A DNA stretch of 64,000 bases, taken from VAXT01 sp038040395. Its GTDB lineage: Bacteria; Actinomycetota; Thermoleophilia; Gaiellales; Gaiellaceae. Location: contig JBBPIJ010000004.1 in the NCBI GenBank assembly GCA_038040395.1, positions 1 through 64,000 on the forward strand. Direction: 5' to 3'. Numbering within the stretch: position 1 is the stretch's first letter; each line of letters opens with the position of its first letter. This document shows, one piece after another, positions 39,585 to 47,790 of this stretch. Both the position numbers and the translations under genes were made by a program. Under the pieces are notes generated by a model, which worked only from the letters and a program-made list of their open reading frames with translations, had not been told where the DNA came from and made no database searches.

Positions 39585-40435
39585 GGCGTTTTCGGCGCGA
39601 CGCGGCGAAGAGCCGCGAAGAGGTCGAGCGGGAGATGCGCTCCCTTGGCTGGTGGTACCAGCACTTCGAGCTGCCGAACGGCGTCTGGACCGGCGACGGC
39701 AGGCCACCTGCCTATGACCCGCGCGACCGCTGGAATGCCTTCGAGCCCTACCTCCCGCCCGACCTGAGCGGCAAGACCGCGCTCGACGTCGGAGGGAACT
39801 CGGGCTTCTTCGCGATCCAGATGATGCTCCGTGGCGCAAAGCGCGTTGTGCTCGTCGAGCCGTTCAAGGAGTTCACCGACCAGGCGCGATTCGCCGCTGA
39901 GCAGTTCGGCGTGGAGCTCGACATCGTGAATTCGGACGTCCACACGTACTGCCTGACGACAGAGGAGCGCTTCGACTACGTCCTCTTCCTCGGCCTCTTC
40001 TACCACCTGAAGTATCCGGGGCTCGTGCTCGACCGGCTCGCCGAGATGACGAAGGAGCGGTTCGTCCTCCAATCGCACAGCGTCGGGCCTGCCGGCGAAC
40101 AGCTGCCCGAGCTGCCGGAAGCCGAGGGCGCGCTCGACGACCCGGACTATCCCCGGCTTGCGTTCGTCGAGCACCGGTACAAGAACGACCCGACGAACTG
40201 GTGGGTCCCGAACCATCAGGCCCTGCCGCCGCTCGTCCGGAGTGCCGGCCTGAAGATCGTGGCCCGCCCCTCAGCGGAGATCATCGTCGCCGAGCCCGAC
40301 CGAGAGCTTGGCAAAGTCGTCTACGACAAGCTCGTCTTCCCACGCTACGGCAAGCCCGGAGAGGCGGTCTACCCGGAGCAGCATCAGCTCGACCCCGCGC
40401 TCTGGGCCCAGCTCAACGAGCCGCCTGACGGGTAG
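39581..40435 (+). CDS. DUF1698/CmoB-like SAM methyltransferase
   Basis: 284 aa from GTG 39581. LGWWYQHFELPNGVWTGDG precedes the methyltransferase core ALDVGGNSGFFAIQMMLRGA, and YVLFLGLFYHLKYPGLVLDRL and HSVGPAGEQLPE are family features of CmoB-like enzymes found in sugar clusters. The C-terminal NWWVPNHQALPPLVRSAGL region is shared with this group. Likely methylates or modifies a sugar or lipid intermediate. Its stop codon lies in the first bases of structured repeat B. Confidence 0.88.
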   Translation: MRRFRRDAAKSREEVEREMRSLGWWYQHFELPNGVWTGDGRPPAYDPRDRWNAFEPYLPPDLSGKTALDVGGNSGFFAIQMMLRGAKRVVLVEPFKEFTDQARFAAEQFGVELDIVNSDVHTYCLTTEERFDYVLFLGLFYHLKYPGLVLDRLAEMTKERFVLQSHSVGPAGEQLPELPEAEGALDDPDYPRLAFVEHRYKNDPTNWWVPNHQALPPLVRSAGLKIVARPSAEIIVAEPDRELGKVVYDKLVFPRYGKPGEAVYPEQHQLDPALWAQLNEPPDG

Positions 40436-40657
40436 GAGGGTTTGGCGGAACGTTGCTCGTCGCCGGGACGCGATGGTCGTTCCGAGGGCGCGGACGCAGG
40501 GAGCACCCAGGCTCGTAGCCTGGGTGCGACTGAGGACCCGGCCTCGGGGCGCTGAGGCGTCGCTTGCGACGCCGACTCAGAGGCCCTGGCGGCTTTGCCG
40601 GCAGGGCCGTCTTCGACGCGGCCCGGCGGCACAGTCCATGTTTCGCCAAACCCTCCT
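40434..40657. repeat. Structured intergenic element, copy B (terminal inverted repeats, several hairpins)
   Basis: 224 bp exactly filling the gap between two convergent genes; its left end overlaps the upstream TAG stop by two bases. It starts AGGAGGGTTTGGCGGAAC, and its right end reads, on the other strand, AGGAGGGTTTGGCGAAAC. Internal hairpins: CCCAGGCT/AGCCTGGG, GGCGTCGC/GCGACGCC and GGCCCTG/CAGGGCC with a CGGC/GCCG continuation. The outer and first internal segments match copy A (31887-32049); copy B carries about 60 extra bases holding the added hairpins. It may serve as a bidirectional terminator or an RNA element, or be a MITE-like repeat. Confidence 0.88.
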
Positions 40658-41623
40658 TTAGCGCGCCTTCGCGACGACGTACGTGAAGTCGCTCGGGAGG
40701 ACGCCCTGCTCGATCAGCGTCTTCTCGTAGAGGCAGATCAGGTCGATCAGCGCCACGTCCTTCGGGTCGGCGGGATCGAAGTTGCCGACGATGTCCGAGA
40801 GCACGAACTGGAGCAGTGTGCCACCGAAATCCGCCCGGTAGACGGTCTCGAAGCGCTCCTCGACGAGGTCCATGATGTCGTCGGAGCGCACCGACTCGGA
40901 CGGGTCGACACGCTGAACCTCCTTCGCATTCGGGCGGAGAACCTCTTGCTTGACGTGCCCGTTCCGCAGGCTTCGCCGGTGCGACTCCGGGATCGCCGCC
41001 AGCAGCTGGTTCATGAGCGGCAGGCGCTCGTCGGGGAACTGGAAGCGCGCCGGGCCAACGTACTCGTTGATCACGAAGAGGCCGTCTTTCCGGAGCGAGC
41101 CGCGGATCTGGTCGAGCAGGTGCTCGAGCGCCTCGATGTGGTGCAGGGTCTGGATGGCGAACACCGTCCCGTAGCGGTCGGGCGCGAGCTCGATCGCGTT
41201 CAGGTCGGCGGCGGCGTAGTCGATGCGGTCGGCCAGGCCCTGCCGCTCGGCTTCCTCGCGCGCGACCTCGACCGCCTCCGGCGAGATGTCGAAGGCGTCG
41301 AAGCGCTGGGCGATGTCGAGCTTCGCGGCCTCGCGCTCGAGGACGCCGTAGCCGCAGCCGAGGCTGAGCCCGAGCTCCACCGGACGCTTGAAGAAGCGCC
41401 GCTTAGTGAAGTGGAGCCAGTTCTCGTCCGGATCCCCCGCGATCGCCGCGTTGATGTGCCGCTGGGTGAGCGTGTAGGACTGCCAGTAGAGCCCCTGCCA
41501 CTCGTCGCCCTCGACCTTCGTCCGCGCCTCCTCTCCCCAGTGCTCAGCCGTCACGCCGCGCTCCTCGTCGGTCGAGAACGTCCGCTTGAGGAGGGCTCGG
41601 GCCCTCCGGGCCGGGTTTCTCAT
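40658..41623 (-). CDS. SAM-dependent methyltransferase
   Basis: 321 aa from ATG 41623, which overlaps the stop of the preceding gene (ATGA). The core is GLSLGCGYGVLEREAAKLD (motif I), FDAFDISPEAVEVAREEAERQG and VFAIQTLHHIEALEHLLDQIR, with KDGLFVINEYVGPARFQF. The N-terminus holds an extra region (TAEHWGEEARTKVEGDEW) typical of methyltransferases fused to or working with glycosylation enzymes. Substrate unknown. Transcribed with the GT-C-type membrane protein upstream. Confidence 0.9.
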   Translation of the reverse strand: MRNPARRARALLKRTFSTDEERGVTAEHWGEEARTKVEGDEWQGLYWQSYTLTQRHINAAIAGDPDENWLHFTKRRFFKRPVELGLSLGCGYGVLEREAAKLDIAQRFDAFDISPEAVEVAREEAERQGLADRIDYAAADLNAIELAPDRYGTVFAIQTLHHIEALEHLLDQIRGSLRKDGLFVINEYVGPARFQFPDERLPLMNQLLAAIPESHRRSLRNGHVKQEVLRPNAKEVQRVDPSESVRSDDIMDLVEERFETVYRADFGGTLLQFVLSDIVGNFDPADPKDVALIDLICLYEKTLIEQGVLPSDFTYVVAKAR

Positions 41624-43785
41624 CGGCGCACGACCTCGAAGGAGACGAGCACGCCGAGCTGGCGGCCGTCGGCCGACAGTCCAAGATCCGCCGGAGAGAA
41701 GGTCGGGGTGACCCCGAGATCGACGTGGAAGGGCGGGCGAGGGACGGGGATGGTGACGACCTTCGTCTTCTCCCGAACCACCAGGGTTGTCGGCGCGGCG
41801 CCGGCGATCGTGATCGTCACCCGGGCCGGGTCGAGCGGGACCCCGATACTCGGCCGCCGGAGACGGATCACGAGCAGAGCGGGATCGGCGCCGGGAGTCG
41901 CGAACTGCGTGAGCGAGGCCCGGTCGGCAGTCCAACCGTCGGCATAGATCCCGCTCGTGACCCGGGCGAGCCGCAGCGGCTGTTCGAGCCGGTAGAGGAC
42001 TAGCCGACCTGGACGCGCCAAGACGCGTCCGGCGAGCTCGAGGGTCGCGGGAGCGACCGCGTACTCGGCGGTTCGCGCGTCGCGGGCGACGTCGGGCTCA
42101 ACGGCTGTGATCCGTCCCGTGCCGGAGTCGAGGGTCGCCGTACGCCCGAGGACGTCCTGTGGGACGGAGAGATTCAGCACCGGGTGGACGCTCCGGTTCC
42201 AGAACTCCGTCTGCCAGAGCGAATGTGGATCGCCGTCCAGGCCTTGGTCGTTGACGAAGACGACCTTGGCGTCCGTTCCGACCCGGTCGTCGATCCAGTT
42301 CGCATCCGCCACGCCGGGCGCCGCGCGGGCCGCCACCGCCTGGAACCGCGCGCTTCCGAAGACCGAGTACGAGGTCAGCGCCAGGAACACGCCGACACCC
42401 GCCGGCAGGACGTAGGCACCGAAGCGTGCCGGCAGCCAGAGGAACGCAAGGGCCGCCGCCGCCGCGCCGAGCATCAGCAGGATGCGCATGTCGTAAGTCC
42501 CGCCGTTCAGGACCGAAGCCAGCCGTAGGAGCGGGACGAGCGAGAACGTGTCGCTCTTGATCGAGACGTTGAGGAGATTCTCGAGCGGCAGCGAGACGAG
42601 GAGCACCGCGGGCAGGAGTGCCGCAGTACCGGCCAAGACGGGGGGCCTCGGAAGGCCCCTCGCGGTCCAGACCATGAGGGACAAGAGAAAGAGCGGCATC
42701 AGATAGATGAGATTGCGCTCTTCTATGCGCTGGGAGAACTGCGAGGCGAACGCGGCCACCTGAAGGACCATCCAGAGAGAGGTGGCCACGGCGACCGCGA
42801 GAAACGCGCGCTCCGCTTCGGTCGTGACCGCTGCACGCCGGAGCGCGAGACCGAAGATGACGATGAAGGCGCTGACCGGGACGAGAGCGACAGTGAACGG
42901 GAGCTCGGCTATGTGGAACACGAACCATCTCGCGACCGGCGCGGCCGAGTAGCCCGCCTCGGTGCCCTGGTAGGCGCCGAGGATGCCGGATACGCCCGCT
43001 CCCTGCCCTACCTTGACCGCGACGTACGCAAAGGCCCCGAACACGATCAAGCCGAGCGCCCAGACATACCGACGGAGGCTGCGCACGACGAAGGCTCCCG
43101 TCCGGTCTGCGCTCACCGCCCTCGCGTCGAGCAGCCCCTTGAGGACGATGGCCGTCGGGAAGCCGATGACCAGCACGAACGCCTGAAGCCTCGCCGCGCA
43201 CGCGAGCCCGATGGCGGCGATCGCGAGCACCTGGCGAACCGGGGTCGGCCGCTCGAGAGCACCAGCCATCGCAAGGAGCGCAAGGAGGATCGCCGGGAAG
43301 GCGGCGTTCTCGGTCATGACCTCGTCCGTGTAGACGAACGCGGGCAGCAGCAGGAAGAGGATGAGCGCTCCGATCGCGTGGGCCGGCGGAACGAGCCTCC
43401 TCGCCCAGAGGTAGAACGGAATCGCAGCCAGGCTCATCAGGATTGCGTTCAGCCCTTTCACGATCGAGTAGGCGCTCGGTACCGAATCCGCGAGCCAGGC
43501 CGGGGAGATCAGGACCGGGTAGATGCTCTGGAAAGGCCTCGCGTGATCGCGAAAGAGCATCTCGTGGTGCTCGTGGAAGCTCTCCGCCAGGTCTGAGTAG
43601 ATGAGCTCGTCGCTCATGATCCACGGCGCCGGCATCCGGTGCGAGACGATGATGCGCACCACGACCGAGAGCAGCACGAGGCCCGCCGCGACGAGTGTCG
43701 AGGCTACCGCTGGGACGCTGAGCAGCGTGGCGACAGAGCGGGCGGGCGGGGCCGGGGGGCGCCCGGTGAGGCGGTCACCGGCCAT
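41620..43785 (-). CDS. GT-C-type integral membrane glycosyltransferase (PMT/ArnT-like)
   Basis: 721 aa. Residues 1-480 hold about 12 hydrophobic helices. The first extracytoplasmic loop MPAPWIMSDELIYSDLAESFHEH carries an Asp-Glu pair as in polyprenyl-phosphate-sugar-dependent GT-C enzymes. RLQAFVLVIGFPTAIVLKG and ERNLIYLMPLFLLSLMVW follow. The last 200 residues form a periplasm-side, beta-rich soluble domain. It would transfer sugars from a lipid carrier outside the membrane. TAAGAT (43797-43792) is 6 nt before the ATG, next to the divergent GT promoter. Confidence 0.82.
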   Translation of the reverse strand: MAGDRLTGRPPAPPARSVATLLSVPAVASTLVAAGLVLLSVVVRIIVSHRMPAPWIMSDELIYSDLAESFHEHHEMLFRDHARPFQSIYPVLISPAWLADSVPSAYSIVKGLNAILMSLAAIPFYLWARRLVPPAHAIGALILFLLLPAFVYTDEVMTENAAFPAILLALLAMAGALERPTPVRQVLAIAAIGLACAARLQAFVLVIGFPTAIVLKGLLDARAVSADRTGAFVVRSLRRYVWALGLIVFGAFAYVAVKVGQGAGVSGILGAYQGTEAGYSAAPVARWFVFHIAELPFTVALVPVSAFIVIFGLALRRAAVTTEAERAFLAVAVATSLWMVLQVAAFASQFSQRIEERNLIYLMPLFLLSLMVWTARGLPRPPVLAGTAALLPAVLLVSLPLENLLNVSIKSDTFSLVPLLRLASVLNGGTYDMRILLMLGAAAAALAFLWLPARFGAYVLPAGVGVFLALTSYSVFGSARFQAVAARAAPGVADANWIDDRVGTDAKVVFVNDQGLDGDPHSLWQTEFWNRSVHPVLNLSVPQDVLGRTATLDSGTGRITAVEPDVARDARTAEYAVAPATLELAGRVLARPGRLVLYRLEQPLRLARVTSGIYADGWTADRASLTQFATPGADPALLVIRLRRPSIGVPLDPARVTITIAGAAPTTLVVREKTKVVTIPVPRPPFHVDLGVTPTFSPADLGLSADGRQLGVLVSFEVVRR

Positions 43786-43807
43786 CGAGCCATCTTAGGC
43801 TACGACC
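43786..43807. promoter_or_regulatory. Overlapping divergent -10 elements for GT-C and GT4 genes (leaderless)
   Basis: A 22-bp gap. Minus strand: TAAGAT at 43797-43792, 6 nt before ATG 43785. Plus strand: TAGGCT at 43796-43801, 6 nt before GTG 43808. The two hexamers share two bases and use the same 6-nt spacing, as in the tmk/epimerase gap at 3166-3182. No room exists for a 5' UTR on either side. -35 motifs would lie inside the opposite genes. Confidence 0.55.
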
Positions 43808-44872
43808 GTGGTCGGTATCAGCCTCCTCACTCTCGTGCCCGGCGTCTTCGGGGGCACGGAGACCTACGCCCGGGAGCTCGTCCGTGCACTGGCGCGCGTC
43901 GGCACGCTCGAGTACAAGGTCTTTACGCCGGAGCTTGCCGAGGACGCCGCTGACGGTCTGCCGGGCGTACGGGTTCGCTCGTACCGTGCGAGGCGAACGA
44001 TGCGGGGGCGCCTGCTCGCCATGGGCCTCGCCACGGCGTCTCCCCGGCTGCGTCGCGAGCTTCGCCTCGACGAGCTCCAGGCGATCCACTTCCCGCTCAG
44101 CATCATGATGCCGCCGATCCGGCGGCCGCCCGCGGTGACCACGGTGCACGACGTCCTCGACAAGATCCACCCGGAGGTCTTCTCGCGGGGCGAGCTCGCT
44201 TACCGCCGGATCGTCTACGGGTGGACGGCGCGCCTCAGCCGGCTGATCATCGTCCCGAGCGAACATTCGAAGGAAGTCTTCGTCGAGCGAGCGGGCTTCG
44301 ACCCGGGCCGGATCCGGGTGATCCCGCTCGGCGTGAGCCCGGAGCGCTACCGGCCGGGTACCGAAGAGCGCGAGCCGTTTCTGCTCTATCCGGCCGACAA
44401 CTGGCCGCACAAGAACCATGAACGCCTGCTCGAGGCCTTTGCTCGAGTCCGCCAGTCCAGGCCCGATCTGCGCCTCGTCCTCGTCGGCGCACGGCTCGAG
44501 AGCATGCCCGCCGCGCCGGGCGTCGAGGTGCGCGGCTACGTCTCACCGGACGAGCTGGCAGCGCTCTATCGGACCGCGACGGCGCTCGTCTTCCCCAGCC
44601 TGCACGAGACGTTCGGCCTGCCCCCGCTCGAGGCGATGGCCTCCGGTTGTCCGGTCGCGGTCTCTCGGGCCGGCTCGCTCCCCGAGGTTTGCGGAGACGC
44701 CGCCCGCTACTTCGATCCGCGCTCGCCCGAAGAGATAGCCGAGGCGATCCTCAGCGTGGTCGACGACCCTGTGAGCCTCGTGGCAAAGGGACTGGAGCGG
44801 GCAAAGCGCTACACCTGGGACGAGTCCGCCCGCCGGCATGAGGATGTCTACCGCGAGTTAAGCGGGCTGTGA
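43808..44872 (+). CDS. Glycosyltransferase family 4 (GT-B)
   Basis: 354 aa from GTG 43808. Acceptor half: SLLTLVPGVFGGTETYARELVRAL and VTTVHDVLDKIHPEVFSRGEL. Donor half: YPADNWPHKNHERLLEAFARV, VRGYVSPDELAALYR-like segment, and FPSLHETFGLPPLEAMASGCPVAVS with the EX7E residues. Cytoplasmic enzyme of the surface-glycan locus. Its 3' end overlaps the convergent gmd gene by 15 bp. Confidence 0.93.
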   Translation: MVGISLLTLVPGVFGGTETYARELVRALARVGTLEYKVFTPELAEDAADGLPGVRVRSYRARRTMRGRLLAMGLATASPRLRRELRLDELQAIHFPLSIMMPPIRRPPAVTTVHDVLDKIHPEVFSRGELAYRRIVYGWTARLSRLIIVPSEHSKEVFVERAGFDPGRIRVIPLGVSPERYRPGTEEREPFLLYPADNWPHKNHERLLEAFARVRQSRPDLRLVLVGARLESMPAAPGVEVRGYVSPDELAALYRTATALVFPSLHETFGLPPLEAMASGCPVAVSRAGSLPEVCGDAARYFDPRSPEEIAEAILSVVDDPVSLVAKGLERAKRYTWDESARRHEDVYRELSGL

Positions 44873-45844
44873 GGCAGCCTCGAGCGAGAGCCGCTCGAGG
44901 TCCGCGTCCACCATCATCTCGACGAGCTCGTGGAAGGAGACGCGCGGCTCCCAGCCGAGCTTCGAGCGCGCCTTCGAGGCGTCCCCGACGAGATGATCGA
45001 CCTCGGCCGGCCGGAGGAACTCGGGGTCGACGACGACGTGCTGCGCCGGATCGAGGCCCACGCGTGCGAACGCGACGTCCACGAACTCCTGGATCGAATG
45101 GGCCTCACCCGTCGCGATCACGAAGTCCTCGGGCTCGTCCTGCTGGAGCATGAGCCACATCATCTCGACGTAGTCGCCCGCGAAACCCCAGTCCCGCTTC
45201 GCTTCGAGGTTGCCGAGGCGAAGCTCCTCGGCGAGCCCGAGCTTGATCCGCGCAACGCCGTCGCTCACCTTCCTCGTCACGAACTCCAGGCCGCGCCGAG
45301 GCGACTCGTGGTTGAAGAGGATTCCCGAGACGGCGAAGAGCCCGTACGACTCGCGGTAGTTGACCGTGATGAAGTGCCCGTACGCCTTCGCGACTCCGTA
45401 TGGGGACCGCGGATAGAACGGCGTCCTCTCGTTCTGCGGAACCTCGCGCACCTTGCCGAACATCTCGGAAGAAGAGGCCTGATAGAAGCGGATGTCGGGG
45501 TCGACCCGGCGGACCGCTTCGAGCATGCGCGTGACGCCAATGCCCGTGAATTCAGCCGTCAGCACGGGTTGCCGCCACGAAGTCGGGATGAAGCTCTGTG
45601 CGGCGAGGTTGTAGACCTCGGTCGGTCGCGCGTCCTCGAGCGCCGAGATGAGCGACGTCGGATCGAGGAGATCGGCCTGCACGAGCGTGATCCGGTCGGC
45701 CAGATGCTCGATCCGCTCAATGTTCTCAGTGGACGAGCGCCGAGCCATGCCGAAGACCTCGTAGCCCTTCTCGAGCAGGAGCTCGGCGAGGTAAGAGCCG
45801 TCCTGGCCGGTGATCCCCGTGATCAGCGCGCGCCGGTCGCTCAC
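44858..45844 (-). CDS. gmd: GDP-mannose 4,6-dehydratase
   Basis: 328 aa. ALITGITGQDGSYLAELLLEKGYEV is the Gmd-type NADP-binding motif. MARRSSTENIERI follows, and YQASSSEMFGKVREVPQNE and FYPRSPYGVAKAYGHFITVNYRESY carry the catalytic Ser/Tyr/Lys. Product: GDP-4-keto-6-deoxy-mannose, precursor of GDP-rhamnose, GDP-fucose or GDP-perosamine. It overlaps the reductase gene by 4 bp (ATGA), so the two enzymes form the standard two-step pathway. Standard length is about 320-370 aa. Confidence 0.94.
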   Translation of the reverse strand: MSDRRALITGITGQDGSYLAELLLEKGYEVFGMARRSSTENIERIEHLADRITLVQADLLDPTSLISALEDARPTEVYNLAAQSFIPTSWRQPVLTAEFTGIGVTRMLEAVRRVDPDIRFYQASSSEMFGKVREVPQNERTPFYPRSPYGVAKAYGHFITVNYRESYGLFAVSGILFNHESPRRGLEFVTRKVSDGVARIKLGLAEELRLGNLEAKRDWGFAGDYVEMMWLMLQQDEPEDFVIATGEAHSIQEFVDVAFARVGLDPAQHVVVDPEFLRPAEVDHLVGDASKARSKLGWEPRVSFHELVEMMVDADLERLSLEAASQPA

Positions 45845-46719
45845 GTGCGTGTCGCCTTCGCCACGGTCTCGCGAGCATAGTCCAGCGTGTCCGAAAGGGT
45901 CTGCTCCAGCGGGATCTCGGCCTTCCAGCCGGTCGCCTTCTCGAGCTTGGCCGGGTCGCCCCAGAGGGCCGGGATGTCGACCGGGCGCATTCGCTCGGGG
46001 TCGCGCTCGACCTGGATCTCGCAGCGCGCCAGCCCGAGCAGCATGTCGAGCACCTCTTGCATTCCGACCGCCCGCCCTGAGGCGACGTTGTACGTGTCGG
46101 CCTCGACCTCAGGGCCGAGCAGCAACTCGTATGCGCGGCAGGCGTCCCGCACGTCGACGATGTCGCGCTCCGCCGAGAGATCCCCGACCAGGAGCGTTCC
46201 GCCGCCAGCCTGCTCGAGCTCCGCGATCTGCCGAGCCCAGGAGCCGAGCGCGAACCGCTCGTCCCGGCCGGGCCCCTCGGTGTTGAAGGCACGGGTGATC
46301 ACGATCTCGAGCTCACCACGGGCACGCGCGGGGGCGCATGCGAGCTCGGCGGCGGCTTTCGAGGCGCCGTAGGGCGAGACGGGGTTGAGCAGAGCGTCCT
46401 CGGACGCTGGGAGGTCCCTCGCATTCCCGTACACCTCGCCCGTCGACGCGAGGAGGACGCGAGTGCCGGACGAGGCTGCCTGCAGCACGTTCAGAGTGCC
46501 GAGCACGTTCACGCGCCAGGTCTCGACGGGATCGGCCCAGGACTCGCCGACGGACGACAATGCGGCGAGGTGGACGACAGCCTCGGGCTCGACCGCGCGC
46601 AGCTCGGCTGCGACTGCGGCTGCGTCCCGCACGTCGGCCTTGGCCACGACCGCCCGCTCGCCGAGGCTCGGCAGGAGATGCCGTCCGACGAAACCGTCCG
46701 CACCGGTGACCAGGATCAC
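45841..46719 (-). CDS. NAD(P)-dependent epimerase/reductase, probable GDP-4-dehydro-6-deoxymannose reductase (Rmd-like)
   Basis: 292 aa from GTG 46719. VTGADGFVGRHLLPSL is the Rossmann motif. LLASTGEVYGNARDLPASED and NPVSPYGASKAAAELACA hold the catalytic Tyr-x3-Lys, and ALWGDPAKLEKATGWKAEIPLEQTL is typical of the Rmd group. Directly coupled to gmd, it would reduce the 4-keto group to GDP-D-rhamnose, though a related 6-deoxysugar is possible. The start overlaps the upstream GT2 stop by one base. Confidence 0.86.
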   Translation of the reverse strand: MILVTGADGFVGRHLLPSLGERAVVAKADVRDAAAVAAELRAVEPEAVVHLAALSSVGESWADPVETWRVNVLGTLNVLQAASSGTRVLLASTGEVYGNARDLPASEDALLNPVSPYGASKAAAELACAPARARGELEIVITRAFNTEGPGRDERFALGSWARQIAELEQAGGGTLLVGDLSAERDIVDVRDACRAYELLLGPEVEADTYNVASGRAVGMQEVLDMLLGLARCEIQVERDPERMRPVDIPALWGDPAKLEKATGWKAEIPLEQTLSDTLDYARETVAKATRT

Positions 46720-47726
46720 TAGGCGAGCCTCCTGACGAGAGCCCAGTAGCGCTCGAGGACTGGGTTGGCGATCTTGACGAGCCCCGGCACGTCGACCATC
46801 TTCGGATCGACGACCGACGCCAAGTGCCGCGCGAGGTCGCGATCGGGCACGACGCGCTCCGATTGGAGCTTCCGCCGGTGAGCCGCGAGCCAGCGAGCGT
46901 TCCGCGCGACCCAGGCCCAGCCCCGGACCTTGTCGCGGAACCACCCTTGGCGCAGCGCGACGATCGTCAGCCCGGCCTCGGCCGCGAGGAGCGCCGGAGC
47001 GAGGAGGAGCAGCATGCGCAGGGAGTACGCGGAGCTGACGAAGATCAGCCGATTGCGCTCCATGAAGTAGTTCTTCTTCACGTTACGGCTGTAGTCGTAC
47101 TCGTGCAGCACGTCGGCCGCGGGGTCGATCACGACCCGAAGCCCGCGCATCCTTACCCGCCAGCCGAGCTCGAGGTCCTCGTGGTAGATGAAGAGCTCGG
47201 GGGTGAAGCCGCCGAGCGATCGGAAGAGCTCCGTCCGGATCGCAAGCGCGGAGCCGTTCGCGTAGGTGATCTCACGCGGCTCCGTGAGCGAGTCGGCGGG
47301 CTCACCGTAGCCGTCTGACCAGGCGAGACCCGTGAAGTGGATGACACAGCCGGTCGAGTTCAGGAGCTCCGGCTGGTCCATGAGCCGCAGCCGCGCCATC
47401 GCGATCCCGACCGACGGGTCTTCGAGAGCGCGGGAGAGCGCCTCGATCGCGCCCGGCTCGACCGTGGCGTCGGGGTTGAGGAAGACGAGGTTCTCGCTGC
47501 TCGCGTGCTCGGCGCCGAGGGTGCAGCCGGCTGCGAAACCGATGTTCCCGCCGGCCTCGACGAGCTCGACGCCCGGCAGCTCTGCGACCGCATCGATCTC
47601 TGCTGCGCGGGCCCCGTTGTTCACGACGATCACCTCGTGATCCGGGTCGTCCCGCCGCACGGAGTCCACGCAGCGCTCGAGGACCGGTCCCGAGTCGTAC
47701 GCGACGATGACAACGGAGGCGGGCAT
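46719..47726 (-). CDS. Glycosyltransferase family 2
   Basis: 335 aa from ATG 47726; TAAGGT lies 7 nt upstream, implying a leaderless mRNA. SVVIVAYDSGPVLERCVDSVRRD starts the GT-A fold. NIGFAAGCTLGAEHASSENLVFLNPDA carries the DxD-like metal site, and YHEDLELGWRVRMRGLRVV plus ADVLHEYDYSRNVKKNYFMER are rhamnosyltransferase-type motifs. The C-terminus has a hydrophobic patch (LRMLLLLAPALLAAEAGLTIV). It is closely similar to the GT2 at 61210-62211, pointing to paralogy. Heads the rmd-gmd operon. Confidence 0.92.
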   Translation of the reverse strand: MPASVVIVAYDSGPVLERCVDSVRRDDPDHEVIVVNNGARAAEIDAVAELPGVELVEAGGNIGFAAGCTLGAEHASSENLVFLNPDATVEPGAIEALSRALEDPSVGIAMARLRLMDQPELLNSTGCVIHFTGLAWSDGYGEPADSLTEPREITYANGSALAIRTELFRSLGGFTPELFIYHEDLELGWRVRMRGLRVVIDPAADVLHEYDYSRNVKKNYFMERNRLIFVSSAYSLRMLLLLAPALLAAEAGLTIVALRQGWFRDKVRGWAWVARNARWLAAHRRKLQSERVVPDRDLARHLASVVDPKMVDVPGLVKIANPVLERYWALVRRLA

Positions 47727-47790
47727 CACGAAAACCTTACGTGGGGCCTGCAAAGAGCCTGTAAATGCTCTGGTACCGTCCGTTGAGCCG
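47727..47790. promoter_or_regulatory. Divergent promoter region between two GT2 genes
   Basis: 64 bp. TAAGGT (47739-47734, minus) is 7 nt before ATG 47726. On the plus strand TACCGT (47774-47779) lies 11 nt before ATG 47791. Unlike the two very short divergent gaps elsewhere, these -10 elements do not overlap. No clear operator is seen. Confidence 0.4.
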
